This document shows, one piece after another, positions 36,891 to 46,093 of a DNA stretch of 64,000 bases. The notes beneath the pieces are model-generated. The model ran no database searches. It had not been told where the DNA came from and saw nothing but the letters and a program-made list of their open reading frames with translations. The position numbers were made by a program, and so were the translations under genes. Origin of the DNA: JAGXRK01 sp963714415 (GTDB taxonomy: Bacteria; Bacteroidota; Ignavibacteria; Ignavibacteriales; Ignavibacteriaceae); contig CAVQOL010000013.1 in assembly GCA_963714415.1 (NCBI GenBank), forward strand, positions 6,664 to 70,663. Reading direction: 5' to 3'. Each line of letters opens with the position of its first letter. Position 1 is the stretch's first letter.

Positions 36891-36921
36891 AAATAGAGGA
36901 AGAATACTTCTTCCTCTATTT
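36891..36921. terminator. bidirectional terminator, 14-bp stem
   Basis: A perfect 14-bp stem (AAATAGAGGAAGAA with TTCTTCCTCTATTT) and a three-base loop between two convergent genes. Confidence 0.88.
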
Positions 36922-36936
36922 ATTAATAAAAAAGAA

Positions 36937-37779
36937 TTAAGGAATTACTACCAGATATAATCCCCAGGTAACACTACCTTGCGCGGTCACTACCTGAATT
37001 ATTGAACCATTTATTACCGCATCATCAATCGAAAAAGCCAAACCACCGTTCCATGTATTACTGATATTTTCATTAATTACTTCAACCCAGGTCTGACTGT
37101 TATCATCCCAGTAATAAACAATCATATTTTCATTGATGGTAGTATTCTCATCGACGCCTATATAATCCTCACCGCCGTTATCAAAATAATAGCCGGTAGG
37201 ATTAAGCTGAAGTGTTCCGTTTCTTACTATTCTTGATTGACCGTTATTATCATCTGCATTATAAGTTAAAGTACCGCTTCCAAATGTCACCACACCATAT
37301 TTGTTTATGTCTACATCTACTTGTGTAGTTTCATCAAAGTATGGAAATTGATTTGTAAAATTTAATCGAAGAAAGCCAGAGTATTCATTAGAAAGAACCT
37401 GACCTAATGCTACAAAGCCCGAATCCGAAAAATCATATAAGCTACTGTCCAACACGCTCGAGATCTTTACCTTGTAATCCATTCTAGACGGAAGTGTATC
37501 TGGTATTGTCCATAAATAATTTCCCACATTCGATGTCGAGCTTACAATTGTATAGAAGAAACTCCCTCCCCTATATAGCTCTATCTTTACATCTTCACTT
37601 ATATTACTTGTCCACGTAATTGTATTCGATGTCCCTGCCAACCAGCTCTCTCCACCATTTGGACTTATTACCATTATCTTATTAGATGAAGACGGAGCAG
37701 CCGATTCATCTTCCGAGCACGATAATTGCAGAAAACAGAATCCTACAATGATAAAAACAGATAATTTAATATTATTCAT
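36937..37779 (-). CDS. lipoprotein with a Kre9/Knh1-like domain
   Basis: About 280 residues from the ATG at 37779, which has a GAGGCGG ribosome-binding site; an in-frame GTG lies four codons upstream. The lipobox is LQLSC. Residues about 30-125 hold the Ser-Thr-rich GPI-anchored/Kre9-type repeat (SPNGGESWLAGTSNTITWTS ... YLWTIPDTL ... DYKVKISSV), common in exported Ignavibacteria proteins. The second half is a beta-rich domain of unknown kind. It is probably a surface or periplasmic lipoprotein. Confidence 0.75.
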   Translation of the reverse strand: MNNIKLSVFIIVGFCFLQLSCSEDESAAPSSSNKIMVISPNGGESWLAGTSNTITWTSNISEDVKIELYRGGSFFYTIVSSTSNVGNYLWTIPDTLPSRMDYKVKISSVLDSSLYDFSDSGFVALGQVLSNEYSGFLRLNFTNQFPYFDETTQVDVDINKYGVVTFGSGTLTYNADDNNGQSRIVRNGTLQLNPTGYYFDNGGEDYIGVDENTTINENMIVYYWDDNSQTWVEVINENISNTWNGGLAFSIDDAVINGSIIQVVTAQGSVTWGLYLVVIP

Positions 37780-37852
37780 TTTCCGCCTCACATTTTATGA
37801 ATTAAAAATTTTTATTTAAATATCAACTAATTATTTACTAAAATCTTTTAGA

Positions 37853-38692
37853 TTATCGCTCAACAAGTTCAACTCTTCTGTTAAGCTGTTTGCCCTCGTC
37901 AGTTTTATTTGTGCTGACTGGTGATAAAGGACCAACTCCCTTACCAATTAATCTTTTTGCAGAAATTCCGTAATCTTTTACTAGCGCATCAACAACAGCA
38001 TTAGCCCTGTTTTCAGAAAGCTTCATATTATGATCAAGGTTACCCGTAAAGTCAGTGTGTCCAACAACGTAAACATTAAGACTGCTTTTGGTTTTAAGTA
38101 ATTCTGCTATGGCTTTAAGAGTAGGCTCCGATTCCGGTTTTATCTTGTAGCTGTCGGTATCAAAATAAATTCCGTATATAGCAACGCGACCAGTGCGCTC
38201 TATATCATCACCCATTGCTTTAGGATCGGCAACTATATCTTGCTCCATTTCTTCTTCTTCAATGATGTAAACCTGGTAACTTCCTGCATCTTTGTACGAA
38301 TGAACGCGAATCCACGTAAATCTGTTATTCTTTATCAATTTCAGGTAAACATCGCAACATCCATCTTCATAAACCACAGTACCACCAGCCTTTTTAACTG
38401 CATTCATATAGTTTCTTAATACCTGTGGACCAGAAGCAGCTTTAGCGCCTTTATTAATTCCGTAGTTGAAATAGTAATAGCGACCCTCTGCACTAAATTT
38501 CTTTCCATTGCTGTCAAAAAATTTGTTATAGACATCAAATTCCTTTTCCTCATATCCCATTATTCTATAATCAGGCATGCGGTTAAACAATGGATGATCT
38601 TTACTGCCTTTAACATCCTGTGCATTTAACATACAGCTAAGGATTATTACAAAAGTTATTATGAAACAAGTTTGTGGTTTTAGTGTTTTCAT
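37853..38692 (-). CDS. OmpA family protein
   Basis: About 279 residues from the ATG at 38692 (AAAGGA site); a GTG 13 codons upstream is less likely because it would precede the signal peptide. An N-terminal DUF4892-like region (YRIMGYEEKEFDVYNKFF, YEDGCCDVYLKLI) is followed by a C-terminal OmpA peptidoglycan-binding domain (VVGHTDFTGNLDHNMKLSEN, then RANAV, and NRRVELVE at the end). It links the outer membrane to the cell wall. Confidence 0.85.
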   Translation of the reverse strand: MKTLKPQTCFIITFVIILSCMLNAQDVKGSKDHPLFNRMPDYRIMGYEEKEFDVYNKFFDSNGKKFSAEGRYYYFNYGINKGAKAASGPQVLRNYMNAVKKAGGTVVYEDGCCDVYLKLIKNNRFTWIRVHSYKDAGSYQVYIIEEEEMEQDIVADPKAMGDDIERTGRVAIYGIYFDTDSYKIKPESEPTLKAIAELLKTKSSLNVYVVGHTDFTGNLDHNMKLSENRANAVVDALVKDYGISAKRLIGKGVGPLSPVSTNKTDEGKQLNRRVELVER

Positions 38693-38731
38693 TTTATTTC
38701 CTTTATTTAGATTAGTAAATAAATTATCCAC

Positions 38732-39415
38732 TTATTCATTTTTAGGAATAAATCTCATTGTCCATTTTTGAACTTCTCCTTCATCCTCATAAATTGCACC
38801 TACTTCAAACTCCTCACCTTTCATTAAACTTTTCCAGCCGACTGAAAATGTAATCTCAAATCCTCCAAAACGTTCACCTAGTTTTCCAATGCCAACATTG
38901 CTTTGCCATTCCATGATAGTTCCTCCATCTTCAGCAGAACCGGTTTGAAAATATAAAAGCAAATGTTTGCCGGTATCACCGGTAATGCCTGAAGGAGCAA
39001 TATCTTCCATTCCGGCAATTCGAATGGAGGGTTTGAATGGTTTTGGTCCGAGAGTAACAGAGTTCAGCTGCTCTTCTCCATCATAGTCGGGACAGAGTGA
39101 GAAAGACTGAATATCACCTTCGCCCCAAATCTGCTGCTGCGGAATTAAATAACCGTCTCTGTAAAATCCCCAACTGGATCCGAATTCTTTAACTGTATAT
39201 AATTGAAAAGAATTAAAACCCGCCTCAAGTTCGCAATTTTCAAACCAGCCGCTGTTTGTTTCTGGTCCGCAAAATCCCTGTTGGTTCATTCCAATAAAAA
39301 CGGAGTACATTGGAGTAATATCCTTAACGGTGTAATTATTTTGTGCAAGAAGGGAGGAGGCTGCCAATAAGGTAATGAACAACTTTAGCACTATGTTAAA
39401 ATGTATTTGCATCAT
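38732..39415 (-). CDS. secreted protein of unknown function
   Basis: 227 residues with a signal peptide (cleavage likely after SSLLA) and a GGAG site before two adjacent ATGs. It has several aromatic and glycine residues and a few cysteines (GFCGPETNSG, ENCELEAG, LCPDYDG) that could form disulfides in the periplasm. I do not recognise the family. It directly precedes the OmpA-family gene (40 bases between) and probably shares its transcript. Confidence 0.65.
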   Translation of the reverse strand: MMQIHFNIVLKLFITLLAASSLLAQNNYTVKDITPMYSVFIGMNQQGFCGPETNSGWFENCELEAGFNSFQLYTVKEFGSSWGFYRDGYLIPQQQIWGEGDIQSFSLCPDYDGEEQLNSVTLGPKPFKPSIRIAGMEDIAPSGITGDTGKHLLLYFQTGSAEDGGTIMEWQSNVGIGKLGERFGGFEITFSVGWKSLMKGEEFEVGAIYEDEGEVQKWTMRFIPKNE

Positions 39416-39434
39416 ATTCTCCTCACTATTTTTA

Positions 39435-39692
39435 TTACCTCAGTAAAATCATCTTTTTGGTTTCAACATATTCTTCCGATTGTAAACGATAGAAATAAAC
39501 TCCACTTGCAATAGAACCAGCATCAAACCCCACTTCATATTTTGCCGCTGGTTTGTATTCGTCAACAAGAGTTGTAACTAAGTTTCCTAAAACATCGTAA
39601 ACTTTGAGCAGTTTGCCAACTGCCGAGGAGTAGATTAATAAAAACTTCAGTGCACATAATTTAATATAAAGATTGGACGAGGCAAATAGCAA
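39435..39692 (-). pseudogene. orphan T9SS C-terminal sorting domain remnant
   Basis: The last 60 codons encode a type IX sorting domain (LKVYDVLGNLVTTLVDEYKP, SGVYFYRLQSEEYVETKKMI) but no passenger precedes it. The 25 codons ahead of it look like A/T-rich spacer. It resembles the sorting domain of the next gene upstream (M28 peptidase) and is best read as the tail of a lost exported protein. Confidence 0.65.
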
Positions 39693-39780
39693 GAAAATTA
39701 AAGTTGATGATTGTTCACTATAAACAATAAATAATAAGGATACGTAAGAAATTTACTATTATAGTTAGTATTATATATTA

Positions 39781-41047
39781 CTATTGAAGTAAAATCATTT
39801 TCCTCGTGTTTACAAATTCTCCAGCTTTCAATTGATAGAAATAAACGCCGGACGCTGGACTCTTGATACTTGATTCTAGATTGAACTCTATCTCATAAGA
39901 ACCTGCATCTCTATATTCATTTACAAGAGTAGCAACTTCATTTCCAAGAATATCGTAAACTTTTAAAGTTTGCCAACTGCCGACTGGAGATTGCCAACTG
40001 ATTTTTGTACTTGGATTAAATGGATTTGGATAATTCTGAAATAGAGTAAAATCTGTTTACGTAATATTTCTTCATTCTGAATATCGGTTGGCAAGTCCAT
40101 AGACTTCATTAACATTGCACCAGCCGATTTTATAACTTCAGAGCAATAATTCATATCATAATTTGTTATTATATCATCAGTGGTATGATAGTAAGGACTG
40201 AACTGATCTTCCTCAAAATAAATTGCAGGAAATCCTTCTGCATAAAATGGCTGGCTGTCTGAATATTGATTTAATGTCCCGTTAACGCCTGTTATTAAAC
40301 TAAATTGATCAGTTACATTTTTGGCAATCTCAAGGAGATTTGTAAAACCGGAATAATAGTTAATTGACTTACTTTTGCCTGTTCGAGCGGCAAAGTATTA
40401 TGACTTATCATATCACAATTTATCATAAGCTTAATATTCATACTTTCGTCAGAAGCTTTTTGTGCATAGTGCTCAGAACCAGCATCACCAAAAAACATTA
40501 ACTCTTCTGCGGCAAAAGCAATTAACCTTATGGTTGCTTCCGGTTGATAACCGGATTCCATTATAACTCTGGCAAATTCAAGAGCGGCGGCAGTTCCGCT
40601 TGCATTATCGTCCGCACCGGGTGCGTCTGTCATTGGAGAGCCATATGCAAATGAATCATAATGTCCTCCAATTATATAGATTTCATCTGGCCTTGTCGTC
40701 CCCGGAAGTGTAGCCACAATATTAACCTGCAATGTTGTTCCGGTATAATTAAGTCCGCCGTAATCAATATTTGTATAGCACATAAACGAATCTCGCTCGA
40801 CATTTGTAAAGCCCAAAGAAGTGAACCTGTCATAAAGCCAGTCGGCAACTTCAAACCGGTTATCATTAAGCTCGAGCCTTGTTTGAAAATCCTGGAGACT
40901 TTGAATAACATATCTTACAGAATCTGGATTGACTCTTGAAGTAATTGATGAGATGAGTGAATCAGAATTAGATTGCGCCTGTACACTTATGTTGAAAAAC
41001 ACAGATATAAATAAGAAAATTAATAAAGTAAAAAATTTATTAGACAT
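39781..41047 (-). CDS. M28 family metallopeptidase with T9SS sorting domain, frameshifted
   Basis: About 420 residues after two shifts (near 40360 and 40058). Signal peptide; zinc-binding residues in GGHYDSF, PGADDNASGT, AAEELMFFGD (catalytic Glu pair), NCDMISHN and, after the first shift, PYYHTTDD. The C-terminal frame reads FTLFQNYPNPFNPSTKISW and ends FVNTRKMILLQ, a type IX sorting domain. It is thus an aminopeptidase exported to the cell surface. An AAGGAG site precedes the ATG. Confidence 0.8.
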
Positions 41048-41454
41048 TATATTCTCCTTAATAAGTGTATGAAAGTACAGATAAAATCATAATTCTTATC
41101 GGCACAATAAAATGAGCATATGATATTATCTAAGTCAAACCATTTTTTTAGTTTTTAGGTGATGAGCGGGATGATCGTGACTTTATGTTTTTGAGTGATA
41201 TTGCTACAAATTGGTGTTAATCTTGGTCAGGGAGTATCCTTGTTATTCTTTGCTATTTCTATTATTTTCTCACTCCGATTTTGAGCATAGCTTCCTTTAA
41301 ATATTTGTTTATCCTTTGGGAATGTTATCAGTAAAATCATTGTTTTTATAGAAAAAATAAACTTTCTGTCATTATACGAGTGTTATGGATCTAGTTATAG
41401 AAAACAGATTCCTCCCTTCATTCGGAATGACGACAAAGAATTAAGGAAATTTTT
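41048..41454. other. divergent intergenic region, M28 peptidase / aceE
   Basis: 407 bases without a supportable ORF. Near its right end (about 41408-41436) lies a fragment TTCATTCGGAATGACGAC that resembles half of the GTCATTCCGAA-type dispersed repeats. An AAGGAA site stands before the aceE ATG. The rest is A/T-rich and featureless to me. Confidence 0.45.
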
Positions 41455-44128
41455 ATGAGTGATGATATTAAAAAAGATTCAAAGACTGAAGAACTAGAAA
41501 CCAGCGAATGGTTTTATTCATTGGATTATGTACTTGAGCACAGCGGACCGGAGCGTGTTGTTGAACTTCTTCAACAATTACAAATCCGTGCACATAAATC
41601 CGGTGTTCATATTCCGTTTAGCGCAAACACACCTTATATAAATACTATTCCAAGAGAAAAACAGTCGCCGTTCCCCGGTGATAGAGAAATTGAAAGAAGA
41701 ATAAAAAGTCTTATCCGTTGGATTGCTATGGCAATGGTGGTTAAAGCAAACATGCAGGAAGGAAATGTGGGCGGACATATTTCAACTTATGCATCTGCGG
41801 CAACTTTGTATGAAATTGGTTTTAATCATTTTTTCCGTGGCAAAGGTAAAGGTTATGAAGGTGATCAGATTTATTTTCAGGGACACGCTTCTCCCGGTGT
41901 TTATGCACGAGCTTATCTTGAAGGAAGAATTACTAAGGAACAATTAATTAATTTTAGAAGAGAATTAAAACCGGAAGGCGGACTTTCATCTTATCCGCAT
42001 CCTTATTTAATGCCAGACTTCTGGGAGTTTCCAACTGTATCAATGGGATTGGGACCACTTCAGGCAATTTACCAGGCAAGATTTAATCGTTACTTAGAAG
42101 ACCGCGGATTGAAAAAACCCGGAGGACATGTTTGGGCATTTCTTGGTGATGGAGAAACAGATGAACCTGAAACACTCGGTGCAATAACACTTGCTTCAAG
42201 AGAAAAACTGGACAACCTGATTTTTGTTATTAATTGTAACCTGCAAAGATTAGATGGACCAGTGCGCGGCAATGCAAAAATTATCCAGGAACTTGAAGCA
42301 ATTTTTCGTGGTGCAGGATGGCATGTTATTAAAGTTATTTGGGGTAGTGATTGGGAACCATTGCTTGAAAAAGATGTAGACGGAAAACTTGTTAAGCGTA
42401 TGGGTGAAGTTGTTGATGGTGAATATCAGAAATATTCTGTTGAAGGCGGCGCATATATCAGAAAGAATTTCTTTGGTAAAGATCCTGATCTGTTGAAGAT
42501 GGTTGAAAAGATGACTGACGAACAATTGTTTAAGATGAAACGAGGCGGTCACGATCCGGAAAAAGTTTATGCTGCATATAAAGAAGCTGTTGAATATACA
42601 GGCAAACCAACTGTTATACTTGCAAAGACTATAAAAGGATACGGACTTGGTGAGGCGGGCGAAGGAAAGAACATTACTCATCAGCAGAAAAAGCTGAATG
42701 AAGAAGAAATGAAAGAGTTTAGAAGCAGATTCGGAATTCCGATTGCTGATGATGATATTGTAAGTGATCCATTCTATAAACCAGATGAAGATAGTCACGA
42801 GATAAAGTATCTTAAAGAAAGAAGAAAGCAACTTGGCGGATATGTACCATCTCGCAAAACAGATGTTCGCCCGATTAAAGCACCACCAGAAGAAATTTTT
42901 GAAGAATTCTATAAAGGAACCGAAGGAAGAGAAGTATCTACAACGATGGTGTTTGTAAGAATTCTCGCTAAGCTTTTAAAGGATAAAGAACTTGGAAAAT
43001 CTGTTGTACCAATCGTTCCCGATGAGGCAAGAACTTTTGGTATGGAAGCATTATTCAGACAAGTTGGAATTTACTCCCACGCAGGACAGCTTTATGATCC
43101 TGTTGATAAAGATTCTCTTCTTTACTACAAAGAAGCAAAGAACGGACAAATACTTGAAGAAGGAATTACGGAAGCAGGTTCAATGTCATCTTTCATTGCG
43201 GCTGGGACAGCTTATCTTTCTCACGGAATAAATATGATTCCGTTCTTTATTTATTACTCAATGTTTGGAATGCAAAGAGTTGGTGATTTGGTTTGGGCAG
43301 CTGGTGATATCGGTGCGAAAGGATTTATGCTCGGCGGAACTGCTGGAAGAACAACACTTAACGGCGAAGGATTGCAGCATCAGGATGGACACAGCCATTT
43401 ACTTGCTTATCCGGTTCCAAATCTTGTTACATACGATCCTGCATTTGCGTATGAACTTGCGGTGATTATTCGAAATGGAATAAAAAGAATGTATGAAGAT
43501 CAGGAAAATATATTCTACTACATAACTTTGATGAACGAAAATTATCCTATGCCCGAAATGCCTAATGGTGCTGAAGAAGGAATTCTTAAAGGGATGTATA
43601 AGTTTAAGACATCTGATAAAAAGAAATTAAAATTAAAAGCTCAGTTATTCGGCAGTGGAACAATTCTTGAATGAAGTTATTAAAGCCTCACAAATTCTTG
43701 AAGATGATTATCATGTTTCGACAGATGTTTGGAGTGTTACAAGTTACAAAGAATTAAGACGCGATGCACTTGATATTGAAAGATGGAATTTGCTCAATCC
43801 AACTAAAAAGGCAAAAAAGAGTTACATTGAAAAAGTTCTTGAAAAAGAAAATGGAGTATTCGTCTCAGCATCTGATTATGTGAAGGCTTTACCGGATTCT
43901 GTATCCAAATGGTTTCCCGGAAGATTGTACTCGCTCGGGACAGATGGATTCGGCAGGAGTGAAACTCGTGAAGCATTGCGCGACTTTTTTGAGGTTGATG
44001 CAAAGCATATTGTTTTTGTAACTCTTGTTGCTCTGTTTAAAGAAGGAAAAATTCAGGATAAACTTTTAGATAAAGCAGCAAAAGAATTGGGCATCGATCC
44101 CAAGAAAAGAAATCCAATGAATTCATAA
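41455..44128 (+). CDS. aceE: pyruvate dehydrogenase E1 component (homodimeric, AceE), one frameshift
   Basis: About 890 residues when the frames 41455-43674 and 43655-44128 are joined; the junction needs removal of one base in ATTCTTGAATG at about 43667, restoring KAQLFGSGTILNEVIKASQI. AceE decarboxylates pyruvate and passes the acetyl group to lipoyl-E2. Signatures: GGHISTYASAATLYEIGFNH, the ThDP motif (FLGDGETDEPETLGA ... FVINCN), and the C-terminal transketolase domain (SLGTDGFGRSETREALRDFF). The length is right for the gammaproteobacterial-type single-chain E1. Confidence 0.9.
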
Positions 44129-44182
44129 GCGTTATTGTGAGGAGTCTTCGAGGAAGCAATCAGTTGTAAATGATTAAAATAG

Positions 44183-44301
44183 CCCCGAGCTTTAGCTCGG
44201 GGTTTCTTAAAAAACTCACTAATTGGGCTTCAGCCCGACATAGTATTTGGCTAAAGCCAATGCTTTTATTTTTATTCTTTCCCACGACCTAAAGGTCGTG
44301 G
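44183..44301. repeat. array of four short palindromes between aceE and aceF
   Basis: Four hairpins follow one another: CCCCGAGCTTTAGCTCGGGG (44183-44202), GGGCTTCAGCCC (44225-44236), TTGGCTAAAGCCAA (44247-44260) and CCACGACCTAAAGGTCGTGG (44282-44301). Each has a CTTTAG, CTTCAG or CTAAAG core at its centre, so they are variants of one motif. Wording of this kind is common in Bacteroidota intergenic repeats. Confidence 0.8.
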
Positions 44302-44340
44302 CAATAGAAACTAGACAAAAATTTGATTTAAGGTTTAACA

Positions 44341-45990
44341 ATGGCAACAGAATTTAAATTACCTGAACTTGGCGAAAATATTGAATCAGCCGATATAGTA
44401 ACTGTACTGGTTAAAGTCGGTGATTCAGTTACAAAAGATCAGGCAGTTATTGAGATAGAAACTGACAAAGCTACAATTGAGGTCCCTTCATCAGTGGAAG
44501 GAAAAGTGACTAAACTTTTAATAAAAGTCGGCGACAAAGTTAAAGTTGGTGCAACGATTCTACTTGTTGATGAAGGCGGTAGCGATGAGAATAAGATTAA
44601 GAGTGAGAGCAAGAGCGAAATTACGAAAGACAGCAAAACTTCTGAAGTTAGAACAGAACCGGAAGTTGAATATAAAGCAGCACCGGTTACCAAATCGTCT
44701 GGTAAAAAAGAAGTTGTAGATTTTGTTCTTCCTGAACTGGGAGAAAATATTGAATCGGCCGATGTGGTTAATCTTATGGTTAATATAGGCGATGTGATAG
44801 AAAAAGATCAGGGCATTCTTGAAATCGAAACGGATAAAGCTACAATTGAAGTTCCCTCAAATATTTCCGGTAAAGTTGTTGAGGTTTTAATCAAGGCGGG
44901 AGACAAAGCAAAAGTTGGCCAGGTAATTATTAAAGTTGAAACAAGTGAAGTTAAAGAAGAGAAGGAAGAAGTTAAAAAGACAGACACTGAGGCAAAGACT
45001 GAGGAAAAGAAAGAAGAAAAATTAAGTTTAACAGGGGAACGAAAATCAATTCATCCTATGGAACTTGATGAACAACCGCCAATACTGCGTGGTGCTGCAC
45101 CTGCGGCTCCATCCGTAAGACGAATCGCCAGAGAAATTGGTGTTGATATAAACAAGGTTCCAGGTACCGGTCCAAATGGTAGAATTTCTATGGATGATGT
45201 GAAAGCATATTCGAAGAAACTTCATGAATCCCGAGGTGAAAGTGTTGGATTAGGTATTAAGACTGAATCACTTCCCGATTTTTCAAAGTTTGGGTCCATA
45301 AAAAAAGAACCAATGACAAATATCCGTAAGAAAACTGCGGATCATTTAAGCTATGCCTGGGCAACAATTCCTCACGTTACGCAGTTTGATAAAGCAGATA
45401 TTACAAATCTTGAAAAGACAAGAAAAGAACTAAACAAAGAAGTAAAAGATTCTGGTACAAAACTAACTGTCACTGCCATTCTTGTTAAAGTTCTTGTTGA
45501 AGCATTAAAGGAATTTCCTCAATTCAACTCCAGCATTGATATGGAGAAGAAGGAAATTATATACAAAAATTATTTCAACATCGGAATTGCTGTTGATACT
45601 GAATTTGGTTTGATTGTTCCAGTCCTTAAAAATGTGGATAAAAAATCTTTAACTGAGATTTCGGTTGAAATGAATGAGCTCGCTGAAAAAGCACGCAATA
45701 AAAAAATTGGCTTAGATGATTTACAAGGTGGATGTTTTACGGTTACAAATCTTGGCGGCATTGGTGGAACATACTTTTCTCCGATAGTCAACGCTCCTGA
45801 AGTTGCAATACTAGGTGTTTCACGTGGTTCGATTGAGCCGGTTTGGAACGGACACGGAGTTTTTGAACCAAGATTAATGTTGCCTTTATCTTTATCTTAC
45901 GATCATAGAATAATTGATGGCGCCGATGCGATTAGGTTTTTGAGATTCGTTGTCGAGGTTTTGGAACAACCTATGAAAATATTGTTATAA
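44341..45990 (+). CDS. aceF: dihydrolipoamide acetyltransferase (E2) of pyruvate dehydrogenase
   Basis: 549 residues: two lipoyl domains (1-76 and about 122-198, each with ETDKATIEVPS, where the lysine is lipoylated), acidic/lysine-rich linkers, a peripheral subunit-binding domain (about 258-292; PSVRRIAREIGVDINKVPG) and a catalytic acyltransferase core ending with DHRIIDGADAIRFLR (active-site His). It moves acetyl groups from E1 to CoA. It lies between aceE and lpdA. Confidence 0.93.
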   Translation: MATEFKLPELGENIESADIVTVLVKVGDSVTKDQAVIEIETDKATIEVPSSVEGKVTKLLIKVGDKVKVGATILLVDEGGSDENKIKSESKSEITKDSKTSEVRTEPEVEYKAAPVTKSSGKKEVVDFVLPELGENIESADVVNLMVNIGDVIEKDQGILEIETDKATIEVPSNISGKVVEVLIKAGDKAKVGQVIIKVETSEVKEEKEEVKKTDTEAKTEEKKEEKLSLTGERKSIHPMELDEQPPILRGAAPAAPSVRRIAREIGVDINKVPGTGPNGRISMDDVKAYSKKLHESRGESVGLGIKTESLPDFSKFGSIKKEPMTNIRKKTADHLSYAWATIPHVTQFDKADITNLEKTRKELNKEVKDSGTKLTVTAILVKVLVEALKEFPQFNSSIDMEKKEIIYKNYFNIGIAVDTEFGLIVPVLKNVDKKSLTEISVEMNELAEKARNKKIGLDDLQGGCFTVTNLGGIGGTYFSPIVNAPEVAILGVSRGSIEPVWNGHGVFEPRLMLPLSLSYDHRIIDGADAIRFLRFVVEVLEQPMKILL

Positions 45991-45994
45991 ACCA

Positions 45995-46074
45995 ATAGAA
46001 CACGGATAACGCTGATAATGCAGGTTTTCGCAGATCAGTGTAAATCAATTAAATCTGTGTCATCCACGTTCTAT
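45995..46074 (+). repeat. ATAGAACAC-type MITE-like repeat, copy 3 (best preserved)
   Basis: An 80-base element with 13-base imperfect inverted ends: ATAGAACACGGAT on the left and, read on the other strand from the right, ATAGAACGTGGAT. Internal blocks GATAACGCTGAT and AAATCTGTGTCATCC recur in the copies at 25820 and 33703. It begins five bases after the aceF stop and ends 19 bases before lpdA, without coding capacity. Confidence 0.75.
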
Positions 46075-46093
46075 TTTCTTAAAGGAATTTTTA

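Noticed and set aside
42250..42831. A 193-codon open frame antisense to aceE
   Set aside because: It is rich in Phe, Ile and Ser with no domain or start site, and lies wholly opposite strong aceE coding sequence; it is a by-product of codon usage.
44183..44301. The palindrome array read as a CRISPR or as plain terminators
   Set aside because: Arms differ between units and spacers are irregular and short, so it is not a CRISPR; only the first hairpin has a following T-rich tract, so terminators do not explain all four.
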